From a virus, in the IMG/VR virus record IMGVR_UViG_3300037247_000722, positions 1 to 21,219 of that record: a stretch of DNA of 21,219 nt. One strand, 5' to 3'. The translations under genes were made by a program, and so were the position numbers. Of the stretch, positions 6,556 through 13,225 are shown in pieces; positions within the stretch are counted from its first letter, which is position 1; each line of letters begins with the position of its first letter. The notes under the pieces were generated by a model. It saw only the letters and a list, made by a program, of their open reading frames with translations. It was not told where the DNA came from and did no database searches.

Positions 6556-6875
6556 AAATCTTTTACAAACTTTTCGTAAAGAGGAAAATGTTCTTGTGTT
6601 AATTTCTTTTCTTTATCTAGTTGTTCTAAATTATATCTGATTAATTGTAATATAATTTCTCCTATTTCAAATTCTTTTTCTTCTTGTGCTTTTATTGGAT
6701 CAAAAGAAATTCTTCCATTATCTAATTGTTTAACTTCATATTCTTTATGTTCCTCTTCAGTAATTCCAATAGTTTTAGAAGCTTCTCTAATAATTCTCAT
6801 TGTAGTAAAATTTTCTTCTTTTGGTAAAAGACTTAAAAAAATTAGTCTATCGTGAAAACTCAATTTAAATTTCAT
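6552..6875 (-). CDS. hypothetical protein (107 aa)
   Basis: It starts at ATG 6875, leaderless below a palindromic TATA box, and is coupled to the sulfotransferase by an ATGA overlap. The pattern is an N-terminal helix (SFHDRLIFLSLLPKEENF), a short helix (MRIIREASKTIGITEEEHKEY), a beta hairpin (VKQLDNGRISFDP), then two long helices (EIGEIILQLIRYNLEQLDKE and HFPLYEKFVKDL). I recall this kind of small protein as frequent in tailed-virus genomes without known function. No catalytic or metal-binding residues stand out. Confidence 0.65.
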   Translation of the reverse strand: MKFKLSFHDRLIFLSLLPKEENFTTMRIIREASKTIGITEEEHKEYEVKQLDNGRISFDPIKAQEEKEFEIGEIILQLIRYNLEQLDKEKKLTQEHFPLYEKFVKDL

Positions 6876-6896
6876 ATAAAATAGAAATGGTTAAAC

Positions 6897-6904
6897 TTTA
6901 TAAA
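6897..6904 (-). promoter_or_regulatory. palindromic TATA box for sulfotransferase operon
   Basis: TTTATAAA is the core of a perfect 14-base palindrome (6894-6907, AACTTTATAAAGTT). Its centre is 25.5 bases above ATG 6875. The outer base of the palindrome overlaps the stop codon (6906-6908) of the preceding gene. Confidence 0.75.
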
Positions 6905-6905
6905 G

Positions 6906-7559
6906 TTATGCCCCTGAGTCTGTAAGCATTATAAAATAATCTGTAGAGCCTATTAGTATTCTAAGAGCATGCGTAGCGTCAGCAGCAGTATTTACTTGAA
7001 ATACTTTTCCACTTGCGACAGTTAATCCTTGAATATTCATTATGTATCCACCTGTATCAAATGTTGAAGCATCTGCTCCGTTTACACTCATATATTGAAG
7101 AGATGTTTTAGTACCTATAGAAGCACTACTACCTAGATTTAACTCTATTTCAAAAGGAGCATAATTTCCATCAACTGTTCCTGCGGATAAAGTCATTTCT
7201 GCAACAAGTGCAGAACCTAATCCTGCAGTTTTACCACTTGCCCCATAAGTAACTTCTGCCTTAAATGCGTTAGACCATGAACCAAGAGCAACATTTGTAG
7301 TCATAAAAGCTCTAACTCTTCCTCCAACTTGTGCTGCACCTGTCATTGTTGTATGAAATAAAGCTGGTTCAAAGCTAGTACCTGCACTAGTAGAAGAATT
7401 TGTTACATATTGTGCAAATTGCTTTACAGATTCTGAAGTAATAGGGATAGGTGAACCTGAAGAACCATAAGATATATTTTGATCCCAACTATAAGGTCCG
7501 TTTTTATAAGGAGGAGCCGCTGGGTTATTCCTACTTACTGATATTAATCCTGTTGCCAT
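6906..7559 (-). CDS. putative head decoration / capsid-associated structural protein
   Basis: The protein has 217 residues and starts at ATG 7559, leaderless below a TATA box. It is rich in Gly, Ala, Ser and Thr with few charges, as expected of an extracellular beta protein. It opens with a flexible segment (NNPAAPPYKNGPYSW), continues with a long beta domain (FMTTNVALGSWSNAFKAEV, LVAEMTLSAGT) and ends in TGGYIMNIQGL, RILIGSTDYFIMLTDSGA strands. I recall a similar C-terminal pattern in unannotated structural proteins encoded near phage capsid genes. It is separated from the capsid gene only by a homing endonuclease, which suggests that the two were once adjacent. A head fibre or decoration role fits best; this is inference. 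Confidence 0.55.
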   Translation of the reverse strand: MATGLISVSRNNPAAPPYKNGPYSWDQNISYGSSGSPIPITSESVKQFAQYVTNSSTSAGTSFEPALFHTTMTGAAQVGGRVRAFMTTNVALGSWSNAFKAEVTYGASGKTAGLGSALVAEMTLSAGTVDGNYAPFEIELNLGSSASIGTKTSLQYMSVNGADASTFDTGGYIMNIQGLTVASGKVFQVNTAADATHALRILIGSTDYFIMLTDSGA

Positions 7560-7580
7560 AGTTAATTAAGGAACTTAATC

Positions 7581-7588
7581 TTTATAAA
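7581..7588 (-). promoter_or_regulatory. TATA box containing the stop codon of the previous gene
   Basis: TTTATAAA is centred 25.5 bases above ATG 7559. The TAA stop of the homing endonuclease (7582-7584) lies inside it, so the sequence TTA TAA is both the last codons and the promoter. Confidence 0.75.
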
Positions 7589-8427
7589 GTTTTCTTTCTA
7601 CTTTGGATTTTTAATTCTGCTTCTCTTATCTTTCTTCGTGCTCTGTTTGTTTTGTTTCTACATTTAGTAGAACAATATATTGTAGTAATTTTAGGAGCTT
7701 CGAATTCTATTCCGCATTGATTACAATTTACCATAAACTTCTCTACTGGAACATAACGAGATTTATCAAAACACTTTCTTGAACAATATGTTTGATTTCT
7801 TGCTTTTGGACTATATAATATCTCTTTCCCACATACTATACAATTCTTATCAAATATTTGAATATCATCTTTTATATAAGACCAAATAAAATGATGAGAA
7901 AAGTTTCTTTGTTTATTACAGCATTGAGAAATGTGACCTACTCCAAAACCTAATTCTCTATTAATATCCATTAGGCTATCCCATTGTTTTATGAAATTTC
8001 CTTTTAAGTCATATTGAAATACTGTTTTAGAGTTTTGATGAAGTTTGCCGAATCTACCGAACATATGATTATCTTCTCCTAATTGAAGAGGTTGTAACCC
8101 TGTGTCATAAGCGTGTTGTTGGTTTTCTGATCTAGTTGTCCATTCTAAATTAGTAAAGTGATTGTTTATAGTATTCCCGTCTATGTGATTTACTTCGGGT
8201 TTATTCTCTGGGTTTGGGATGAAAGTTTTGGCTACTAGTCTATGTATTGTTTTATTATATTGAATTCCATTATTCATCAAAGTTACAGCTCGATAACCCT
8301 TTCCAGAAGATATTACACCACCTGTCATTAATTTTTCACTTTTTATAGAATAAATCTCTCCAGAATCTAATACTAAATAATTTGGGAAATCTTTGATAAT
8401 TTTAGTTCGTATGACTTTAAGTTTCAT
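7582..8427 (-). CDS. HNH homing endonuclease with NUMOD domains and two zinc ribbons
   Basis: The protein has 281 residues. Domains in order: NUMOD4-like strand region about 12-55 (FPNYLVLDSGEIYSI); HNH nuclease 60-108 (IHRLVAKTFIPNP, then VNHIDGNTINN and NLEWTTRSENQQHA) with His62, Asn80-His81 and Asn93 in the expected places; NUMOD1-like DNA-binding segment 134-184 (VFQYDLKGNFIKQWDS); and two Cys4 knuckles at 196-219 (CIVC...CSRKC) and 235-256 (CNQC...CSTKC). Free-standing enzymes of this type nick or cut at a conserved target and spread into it. It sits between the capsid gene and a virion gene, under its own leaderless promoter. It is intact and probably active; no intron signs are seen. 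Confidence 0.9.
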   Translation of the reverse strand: MKLKVIRTKIIKDFPNYLVLDSGEIYSIKSEKLMTGGVISSGKGYRAVTLMNNGIQYNKTIHRLVAKTFIPNPENKPEVNHIDGNTINNHFTNLEWTTRSENQQHAYDTGLQPLQLGEDNHMFGRFGKLHQNSKTVFQYDLKGNFIKQWDSLMDINRELGFGVGHISQCCNKQRNFSHHFIWSYIKDDIQIFDKNCIVCGKEILYSPKARNQTYCSRKCFDKSRYVPVEKFMVNCNQCGIEFEAPKITTIYCSTKCRNKTNRARRKIREAELKIQSRKKTL

Positions 8428-8448
8428 ACAATAATTAAGAATAAAGAC

Positions 8449-8456
8449 TTTTTAAA
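8449..8456 (-). promoter_or_regulatory. TATA-like box for homing endonuclease
   Basis: The minus strand reads TTTAAAAAG, centred 25.5 bases above ATG 8427. It is a weaker box than its neighbours. Confidence 0.55.
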
Positions 8457-8468
8457 TGTTTCGCCTGA

Positions 8469-9617
8469 CTATAGCAAATCCCTTAGCTTTCCTTGTGATT
8501 GCAACGATGTACAACGAATCTCTCCGTTTGTTCTATACATACCCTTAGTAGTAAATTTGTCTATCACGAAAGGAGTATTATCGTTTATACCTGCTTGGAA
8601 GTATTGAGTTGGATGAGAGATGTCTAAGCTAAGTCTTGGCTTACCTGATCCTTCTGGGTCAGATGTATCAAGAAAATACATTCTACTGATAGTATCCTGA
8701 GCAACATCTTTAGATTCAATCATAGGTATTTGGTAAATAGTGCTGATTCTAATTCCTACGTCTATTCCGTTTTCTGTTTGAATACCGTTTACACCTACTT
8801 GTACCTTTGCTTCGCCTAGTACGTTGTATCTAACTTGATCCGAGTAAAGTGCGATTGCAGTTCTTGCAGTGTCATATCCTGTATTAATTACAGTAGTATT
8901 TCCGCCGTCTTCTTTAATATTATAAATCATTGTTCTAATTAGAGAGTCACTTAGTGCTCTGTCTGTACCAGAATTGTGTGATACGTTTGAATCAAAAGTG
9001 CTAGCTGAATCTCTGTCTAGTCCAAAGATGTCAAAGTATGCGTCATATGTTCCACCAAAAGCGTCTTCTTCAGAATCTGAACTAATTACTCGGTCGATTG
9101 TTTCAAAGCCAGTCTTACCTGTATAATTAGCAGTTGCCGCACCAGCTTCAGTACTTGCATCTACTAGTAATAGCTGGTTCATTGCTTCTTTGTGCTTAGT
9201 GCCCATAATTTCTCGTTGGTAAGCTAAATCGCCGATAGCGTCGTCATCGTTTTGTACGAAGTATTCTTGGTGCTCGCTTACTTCAAAAGTATGTGCGTTT
9301 GTTTTTAGTGTATTTGAAACTTCCTTAAATGTTGGCTTAATTGTATCTGGAAGTGCTCCGCCTTCTGCTACTCCACCATCTGCTGTACTACCTGCTCGTG
9401 CTGTTTGTAGTCTCCAACCTGATTTATCCCATACAGTTTTAGGAAGGATTCCGACTGTGTTTGCTTCTTGGTTAAATGTAGCCCAAACAAATTGACCGAA
9501 TACTCGGTTATATACTCCAGTAGTTGAACTTAAAATAGGTGCATCACTTTTAGAAATCATACCTGGCTCGCCTCTATATGATAAATCTACTAGTTCTTGG
9601 ATTGTGTTAATTTTCAT
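8469..9617 (-). CDS. major capsid protein, HK97 fold
   Basis: The protein has 382 residues, in the usual range for HK97-type capsid proteins. The start ATG 9617 overlaps the protease-scaffold stop as ATGA. An N-terminal arm (TIQELVDLSYRGEPG) is followed by 'VYNRVFGQFVWATFNQEANT' and 'ILPKTVWDKSGWRLQTAR', the region leading to the E-loop, then the long spine helix (KHKEAMNQLLLVDA), and a later A-domain strand-rich part (GVRISTIYQIPMIESKDV-like text). The C-terminal strands (FVIDKFTTKGMYRTNGEIRC) complete the P/A domains. Position directly after a protease-scaffold gene is diagnostic. It assembles the procapsid and is probably processed at its N-terminus by the protease. Confidence 0.85.
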   Translation of the reverse strand: MKINTIQELVDLSYRGEPGMISKSDAPILSSTTGVYNRVFGQFVWATFNQEANTVGILPKTVWDKSGWRLQTARAGSTADGGVAEGGALPDTIKPTFKEVSNTLKTNAHTFEVSEHQEYFVQNDDDAIGDLAYQREIMGTKHKEAMNQLLLVDASTEAGAATANYTGKTGFETIDRVISSDSEEDAFGGTYDAYFDIFGLDRDSASTFDSNVSHNSGTDRALSDSLIRTMIYNIKEDGGNTTVINTGYDTARTAIALYSDQVRYNVLGEAKVQVGVNGIQTENGIDVGIRISTIYQIPMIESKDVAQDTISRMYFLDTSDPEGSGKPRLSLDISHPTQYFQAGINDNTPFVIDKFTTKGMYRTNGEIRCTSLQSQGKLRDLL

Positions 9618-10156
9618 TGTAGTCCTGCCGCCTTAATCATTTTATTTGCTTCAATTGAAGTCTTTGGTGCTGCAATTTCAGTCTTTTTGATTTCGTTTGT
9701 TTTGATTCCTGCCCTTGGAGTATCTGCTTTTTTGTTAATTAATTCTTTCATTATGTCTGCTTTCATGTCTTCTTTAATTTTTTCGATTCCTTCTTTTTCT
9801 AAGAAATTTGCTTCTGGCTTGTCTGAGACTGCCCCTTCTGCTGGTTTATCTTGAGAAACTTCATCGCCTTCGCTTTCTGGTAATTTTACCTCTTCTCCGT
9901 CTCCTTCTTTTTCTACGTCTTTATCCTTATCCTTATCTTTTTCCTCGTCTTCCTCTTTTTCAACTTCTTTTTCCTTTACTACTTCGACTGGTTCTTCTAC
10001 TTTATTAACAGAAAGTAATTCAATAATTTTATCCATCTTAGAACTTAGAACAGCCATAGGGTCTTCAGTTGGAACAGAATCAGCAGCCATTGGAGCTTCC
10101 TCAACCTTCTCTACTTTCTTTTCGTCTTCTGGTTTTTTTGTTTCCTCTTCTGCCAT
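9614..10156 (-). CDS. nested scaffold protein (180 aa) from internal start
   Basis: An in-frame ATG at 10156, residue 333 of the protease-scaffold gene, is preceded by a TATA box (10179-10186) at the same distance as at leaderless operon starts here. The product would be a 180-residue, Glu/Lys/Val-rich, coiled-coil protein (MAEEETKKPEDEKK ... IEANKMIKAAGLQ) and would contain the whole scaffold without the protease. The arrangement is the same as phage lambda gpC and Nu3, where a scaffold is made from the 3' part of the protease gene; lambda uses an internal translation start, whereas here a separate transcript is suggested. The evidence is the promoter position and the domain boundary; expression is not proven. 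Confidence 0.6.
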   Translation of the reverse strand: MAEEETKKPEDEKKVEKVEEAPMAADSVPTEDPMAVLSSKMDKIIELLSVNKVEEPVEVVKEKEVEKEEDEEKDKDKDKDVEKEGDGEEVKLPESEGDEVSQDKPAEGAVSDKPEANFLEKEGIEKIKEDMKADIMKELINKKADTPRAGIKTNEIKKTEIAAPKTSIEANKMIKAAGLQ

Positions 10157-11152
10157 ATTCTTATTTAAGATATTCTTCTTTATATATGTTTCGTCTTTGT
10201 TGTCCCTATTGAGTAAAGTCAAATCATCTTTACTTTGTGATTCTTTTTCTATTTTATCGTCGGTGTCGCTTTCTTTGTGTTCTGTCTTAGTAGAATCACT
10301 TGTATTTTCTATTTTCTTTTTTTCATCTGATTCATATTCTTTTTCTATTTTTTCTACTCTTGCTTGTAAAAATCCACAGAACGCTTTTGGGTCATCTTTA
10401 TCTTGATTTGCTGAAACACAGGCATCAAAATCTTTAAACCCAGCAAAGCCTTTCTTAACTTTATTTACTAACATTCTGATTAACTCGTGTGAGTGTCCAT
10501 TTTCTAGAACTACTATTCCAGATTCTATTAAGTGAGTATGTTCTTCGGTTTCACGAGGAAGTGTTCCTAATGTCTTTCCGTCGCCTGATTCATCTATTCG
10601 ATATAAATGATAATGATCTGAGTCAGTACTTGTTTCACCGTCTTCCTTTTTGATTGGTTTATCTTCTTTGGCAATGAAATTAACTTCTTCGATTGTTGCT
10701 TCTTTGTTGCATCCCTTTGGAACATAAGAAAACTCAAATCCCTCTAGTTCTTTTAATACTTTTTGAGTTAACCCTTTTGAGAAATCTAATTCTTCACGAT
10801 TGTTTTTTCCACCAAATGAAAAGCCTTCAACTTCGCCTTTTTTGATGTCAGCCCATACTTGGTCGTCTGATCCAAAATCTTTGAATACTTCAGTAGTTAA
10901 ATATACTCCTTCTCTTGGTCCAACTGGAGTATCTTTCATTTTAAACTCATAATTAAGAATCTTAGCAACCGATTGATTAGTATGTCGATTCATAATAAGA
11001 CCGCCTCGTTTCATGATTACTGGCATAATTCGTTTAAATTCGTCTATTGGTAATCTTTCGTTTGCGTTATCGAAAACATCAACAGTTCCAAATCCTTTTA
11101 CTATTCTGGCATTCTCATCATGTATTTCTATTTTTGGTACTTGTGTTGGCAT
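9614..11152 (-). CDS. prohead protease fused to scaffold, with His- and Cys-rich inserts
   Basis: The protein has 512 residues. Residues 1-160 are a Caudovirales prohead serine protease: the catalytic His is in IMNRHTNQSV (His57), the Ser in EGFSFGG (Ser112), and the closing strand is FEFSYVPKG. Residues 180-225 form a His-rich module (HYHLYRIDESGDGKTLG, HTHLIES, GHSHEL), likely metal-binding. Residues 242-262 carry FDACVSANQDKDDPKAFCGF, a Cys pair motif that I recall from protease or portal-associated proteins of other head-tail viruses. Residues 265-512 are highly charged, coiled-coil and disordered, typical of scaffolds. An internal promoter and ATG at residue 333 would also give a free scaffold. 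The gene is leaderless and coupled by ATGA to the capsid gene. Confidence 0.85.
   Translation of the reverse strand: MPTQVPKIEIHDENARIVKGFGTVDVFDNANERLPIDEFKRIMPVIMKRGGLIMNRHTNQSVAKILNYEFKMKDTPVGPREGVYLTTEVFKDFGSDDQVWADIKKGEVEGFSFGGKNNREELDFSKGLTQKVLKELEGFEFSYVPKGCNKEATIEEVNFIAKEDKPIKKEDGETSTDSDHYHLYRIDESGDGKTLGTLPRETEEHTHLIESGIVVLENGHSHELIRMLVNKVKKGFAGFKDFDACVSANQDKDDPKAFCGFLQARVEKIEKEYESDEKKKIENTSDSTKTEHKESDTDDKIEKESQSKDDLTLLNRDNKDETYIKKNILNKNMAEEETKKPEDEKKVEKVEEAPMAADSVPTEDPMAVLSSKMDKIIELLSVNKVEEPVEVVKEKEVEKEEDEEKDKDKDKDVEKEGDGEEVKLPESEGDEVSQDKPAEGAVSDKPEANFLEKEGIEKIKEDMKADIMKELINKKADTPRAGIKTNEIKKTEIAAPKTSIEANKMIKAAGLQ
10179..10186 (-). promoter_or_regulatory. internal TATA box inside the protease-scaffold gene
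   Basis: The minus strand reads TATATAAAG, centred 26.5 bases above in-frame ATG 10156. It lies just where the variable linker ends and the scaffold begins, and it has the sequence of the operon promoters. It could also supply extra capsid protein mRNA, because the capsid gene follows. Confidence 0.6.
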
Positions 11153-11175
11153 ACGATAAGAAAGAGATTAAGGTT

Positions 11176-11183
11176 TTTATAAT
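11176..11183 (-). promoter_or_regulatory. TATA box for protease-scaffold and capsid operon
   Basis: The minus strand reads AATTATAAAAACC, centred 27.5 bases above ATG 11152. The short gap 11184-11227 between it and the preceding stop codon shows no other feature. Confidence 0.65.
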
Positions 11184-11227
11184 TATGTTTATTTGTCACT
11201 ATTAAGTAAAGGTTAATTGTGTTTACT

Positions 11228-11530
11228 TTAATAAGATAACGGACTTGGTTGGACATATCCGTTTACATTTGGTTGTGGATTAATTAAATCTCTTAGGACT
11301 TCTATTTTACTAAGTGGTTTAGACTTTCCGTTTACTATTTTCATTATTGTATCAAGAAAATTACTATCTTGTTTTATTCTACTTTGTTCGAACACACTTG
11401 AATCTTCTAAATTCTTAACATCTTGTTCCAATTTTTTCTTAACATCTTGAAAATCTATTTTAAGTAATCTTAGTTCAGCTTCAAGAAGAGTGTTAGCTTC
11501 TTTATATTGTTGTTTTGTTGGGTCTTTCAT
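11228..11530 (-). CDS. coiled-coil hypothetical protein (100 aa)
   Basis: It starts at ATG 11530, overlapping the previous stop as ATGA, with a GGGAG ribosome binding site. Residues 5-50 form a probable coiled coil (KEANTLLEAELRLLKIDF, VKKKLEQDVKNLEDS), and the Pro/Asn-rich end (NPQPNVNGYVQPSPLSY) is likely disordered. The family is unknown. It is the last gene of the operon beginning at 12115, which encodes two membrane-associated proteins, and lies just before the protease operon. It could be a membrane-associated or virion accessory protein; the sequence does not decide. Confidence 0.6.
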   Translation of the reverse strand: MKDPTKQQYKEANTLLEAELRLLKIDFQDVKKKLEQDVKNLEDSSVFEQSRIKQDSNFLDTIMKIVNGKSKPLSKIEVLRDLINPQPNVNGYVQPSPLSY

Positions 11531-11841
11531 TTTTTCTCCCTATATTTTAATATTCCATTCATTGTGTCCCATAGTGATCTAAGTCCTACTTGTGCATTTC
11601 GTTTTGAATAGTATCCTTCGCTTACTGCTATTACTTTAAAGTTACTTGCTAATATGTTAAATCTCCACTCTCCTTTTTTATCTTTGAATAAGTGAAAGTA
11701 GCCTGTTGGTTTTAGAAGTTTATGATCTGCTTCAATTTTTTTATCTAAATTTCTTTGAAATGTTACATATCCCTGAACAAACCATCCGATTAAATATCCT
11801 ACAGTTAAAGAAGCGATTGTTATAATTATTAAGTCTATCAT
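11527..11841 (-). CDS. membrane-anchored DUF1508-like protein
   Basis: The protein has 104 residues. Residues 2-28 are a hydrophobic helix (LIIITIASLTVGYLIGWFVQ), a transmembrane segment that would leave the rest on one side. Residues 46-95 match the DUF1508 (YegP-like) pattern: a short strand YFHLFKDKKGEWRFNILASN, then KVIAVSEGYYSKRNAQVGLRSL. In the family this compact beta-beta-alpha domain occurs in small proteins of unclear role. The start ATG 11841 is preceded by a GGTGA site inside the previous gene and overlaps its stop as ATGA. A transmembrane anchor on this domain is unusual. A role in lysis or envelope contact is possible but speculative. Confidence 0.65.
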   Translation of the reverse strand: MIDLIIITIASLTVGYLIGWFVQGYVTFQRNLDKKIEADHKLLKPTGYFHLFKDKKGEWRFNILASNFKVIAVSEGYYSKRNAQVGLRSLWDTMNGILKYREKK

Positions 11842-11945
11842 TTTCTTTTCACCAATTTTATTTTATAACCAGTAAGTGCGTTTACCCAGAATCCAATTAA
11901 ATAAAATATGATTGCTATTAGTATTCTAGTTATCCATTCATTCAT
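11838..11945 (-). CDS. 35-residue single-span membrane peptide
   Basis: The gene runs from ATG 11945 to TGA 11838, with a GAGGAG ribosome binding site eight bases upstream and ATGA overlaps on both sides, so it is well supported in spite of its length. The product is MNEWITRIL followed by a hydrophobic stretch (LIAIIFYLIGFWVNAL) and a basic end (YKIKLVKRK). This is one transmembrane helix with a positive C-terminus, the layout of small holin-like or regulatory membrane peptides. It lies directly upstream of another membrane protein in the same operon, which suggests they act together. No function can be assigned. Confidence 0.65.
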   Translation of the reverse strand: MNEWITRILIAIIFYLIGFWVNALTGYKIKLVKRK

Positions 11946-12115
11946 ATTAGTTTCTCCTCGATTGATGGATGAAATCCGATTCCACCATTAAGTATCATAT
12001 TTAATTTTTCTACTATATATTCTCTTGAAACCATAGAATATTCACTATCTACCTGTTTCATAACTAAAATCAATCCTTTAATTTGTCTTACATAAAATTC
12101 CTCACTCTTTTCCAT
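11942..12115 (-). CDS. hypothetical protein (57 aa), first gene of membrane-protein operon
   Basis: It starts at ATG 12115, 25.5 bases below a TATA box, and its stop overlaps the next start as ATGA. The product looks helical and mixed in charge (MEKSEEFYVRQIKGLILVMK, then MVSREYIVEKLNMILNGG), with no membrane segment and no Cys. The family is unknown. Its last codons carry the strong GAGGAG site for the 35-residue membrane peptide. The promoter is nearly identical to that of the gene at 13567, which suggests both units are expressed together. Confidence 0.65.
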   Translation of the reverse strand: MEKSEEFYVRQIKGLILVMKQVDSEYSMVSREYIVEKLNMILNGGIGFHPSIEEKLI

Positions 12116-12144
12116 GTAAAATATAAGAGTTTCTACTTTATAAA
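12112..12144 (-). promoter_or_regulatory. extended promoter, twin of 13564-13596
   Basis: A TATA box (12137-12144, TTTATAAA) lies 25.5 bases above ATG 12115. The whole 33-base stretch from the TATA box to the ATG is identical at 31 of 33 positions to 13564-13596. Conservation outside the TATA core (AAACTCTTATA and TTTACATGG on the minus strand) is more than the other promoters show. Confidence 0.75.
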
Positions 12145-12149
12145 TATAT

Positions 12150-12563
12150 CTAATTCAAATCTTCTACTTTTATGTTCCATTTTGCCTGAGCCAAAGTTAT
12201 CGCACGAGTAAAAAACGGATTAGGAATAGTTCCTCTCTTCTTGATTGCTTGACTTATTGCGAATGCTATACTTTTAACTTTCTTGTCTGAGCCTGGATTA
12301 ATCTTTCGTCTTACCCACCCCTCTAGTTCCTGTGGAGAAACAAAATGTGGATCCGTTCCCTGATCGAGCGGTTCCGCATAATTCGCATCGTACTGAATAA
12401 CTGTTCCGTCTACTTGGTCAAATATTGTACCAGATAAAAAAAGATTAGAAGTATCAATAGCACCTGAGTCTACTAAGTTCTCTTGAGAGTTAGTAAATAT
12501 AAAATCTGCTATTTCTCTGGCTAGTTCTTTTCCGTATTCTATTATTCCTGGTTGTTGTGCCAT
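12150..12563 (-). CDS. HK97 gp10-like neck / tail-completion protein
   Basis: The protein has 137 residues, typical for the HK97 gp10 family of head-tail joining proteins. The N-terminal helix (ELAREIADFIFTNSQENLVDSG), the 'SLF-SG-x-x-F' type strand (NLFLSGTIF), the signature YDANYAEPLDQGTDPH, which resembles the family's 'Y-A-x-Y-V-E-x-G-T', and the C-terminal ISQAIKKRGTIPNPFFTRAI helix-turn-helix all match. It would bind the head-tail interface during maturation. The start ATG 12563 has a weak TATA box at leaderless distance. In most tailed viruses this gene lies after the capsid gene, together with the connector; here it lies before the protease and about 10.4 kb from the connector. Confidence 0.8.
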   Translation of the reverse strand: MAQQPGIIEYGKELAREIADFIFTNSQENLVDSGAIDTSNLFLSGTIFDQVDGTVIQYDANYAEPLDQGTDPHFVSPQELEGWVRRKINPGSDKKVKSIAFAISQAIKKRGTIPNPFFTRAITLAQAKWNIKVEDLN

Positions 12564-12584
12564 AGCATAAGTAAGATTTAGAAG

Positions 12585-12592
12585 TTTAATTA
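12585..12592 (-). promoter_or_regulatory. weak TATA box (TTAATTAA type)
   Basis: The minus strand reads TAATTAAAC, centred 25.5 bases above ATG 12563. The TAA stop of the preceding gene (12586-12588) lies inside it. The box is weak, but the spacing is exactly that of the strong boxes. Confidence 0.45.
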
Positions 12593-12849
12593 ATTTGTTC
12601 TTCTGTGAAATAAAATCCTATTGGGTCTGAATGTTCAAATGGGACTCTTGTATGTTTCTCTAAGAACTTGCGTAAACATGACGCATTACAATAATGAAAA
12701 TCTCTATAAGTCATATCTTGTGGATATTCATATTTTTGATTGACTGTTAATTCTGTGCCTTCTTCGATTTCCTTTTTACAATGTTCACATATAATAATCT
12801 CATTAAAAACTTCTTTTTCAATTTTTCTTACATTTTGTTTAACGTGCAT
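12586..12849 (-). CDS. small zinc-binding protein (87 aa)
   Basis: The Cys pattern CEHC at residues 21-24 and HYCNASCLRKFL near 52-63 makes a two-knuckle zinc-binding site of the treble-clef or FCS-like kind. The aromatic segment KYEYPQDMTYRDFHYC between them is typical. Start ATG 12849 has a GAGGT site five bases upstream that lies inside the ribbon-helix-helix gene, overlapped by 11 bases. No catalytic motif is visible. It may bind nucleic acid or a protein partner. It is one of several such proteins in this island. Confidence 0.65.
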   Translation of the reverse strand: MHVKQNVRKIEKEVFNEIIICEHCKKEIEEGTELTVNQKYEYPQDMTYRDFHYCNASCLRKFLEKHTRVPFEHSDPIGFYFTEEQIN

Positions 12850-12979
12850 TCTCTACCTCATATAAATATTTACTAAGCAAAAAAGCTATAAGTCCACTAA
12901 ATGTTCTTCCTGTTTTATTGCAGTGATTTACTACTTGTTTTTCTAAGTCTTTGTTAATTGATATGCTTCTTACTGTCAT
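12839..12979 (-). CDS. ribbon-helix-helix (CopG/Arc-like) DNA-binding protein
   Basis: The gene is 46 codons long, from ATG 12979 to TAA 12839, between two longer genes (TAATG overlap upstream, 11-base overlap downstream). The sequence TVRSISINKDLEKQVVNHC fits the first strand and helix of a ribbon-helix-helix domain, and GRTFSGLIAFLLSKYL its second helix. Such small dimers bind operator DNA through the paired strand. It probably regulates viral promoters or packaging. It is the last-but-one gene of the operon starting at 13567, so it may control the twin promoters at 13596 and 12144; this is inference. Confidence 0.7.
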   Translation of the reverse strand: MTVRSISINKDLEKQVVNHCNKTGRTFSGLIAFLLSKYLYEVENAR

Positions 12980-13224
12980 TATGAGTGTGTAGTGGGTGTA
13001 TAAAACTCTGCTTCTTTATGCTCCTTTAGTTCAGTATTATATATAACTGGTCTTTCTGCTTCTGGATATTTACCTTGTTTTTTTAATTTATTTATAGCAT
13101 CAACAACTTGAGACTGATTATATACCGATAAGTCTAAATCGTTTATAATTCGTATAAGGCTCATTATTCCCATAACAGTTTCTTCGTGGTATTTTATTAT
13201 TTTGTTTGTTTCTGTGGTTTCCAT
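12979..13224 (-). CDS. hypothetical protein (81 aa)
   Basis: The gene starts at ATG 13224, one base after the preceding stop codon and without a clear ribosome binding site, and its stop overlaps the next start as TAATG. Residues 5-47 are helical (KIIKYHEETVMGIMSLIRII, SQVVDAINKLKKQG), and the end (EAEFYTPTTHS) is unstructured. The family is unknown. The N-terminal METT is shared with the products starting at 13567 and 16033, which may reflect a common start-region sequence in leaderless mRNAs rather than homology. Confidence 0.55.
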   Translation of the reverse strand: METTETNKIIKYHEETVMGIMSLIRIINDLDLSVYNQSQVVDAINKLKKQGKYPEAERPVIYNTELKEHKEAEFYTPTTHS

Positions 13225-13225
13225 T

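Noticed and set aside
9597-10406. Plus-strand Leu/Phe/Ser-rich frames opposite the protease-scaffold gene
   Set aside because: The acidic, repetitive scaffold sequence on the minus strand forces Leu, Phe and Ser codons on the other strand.
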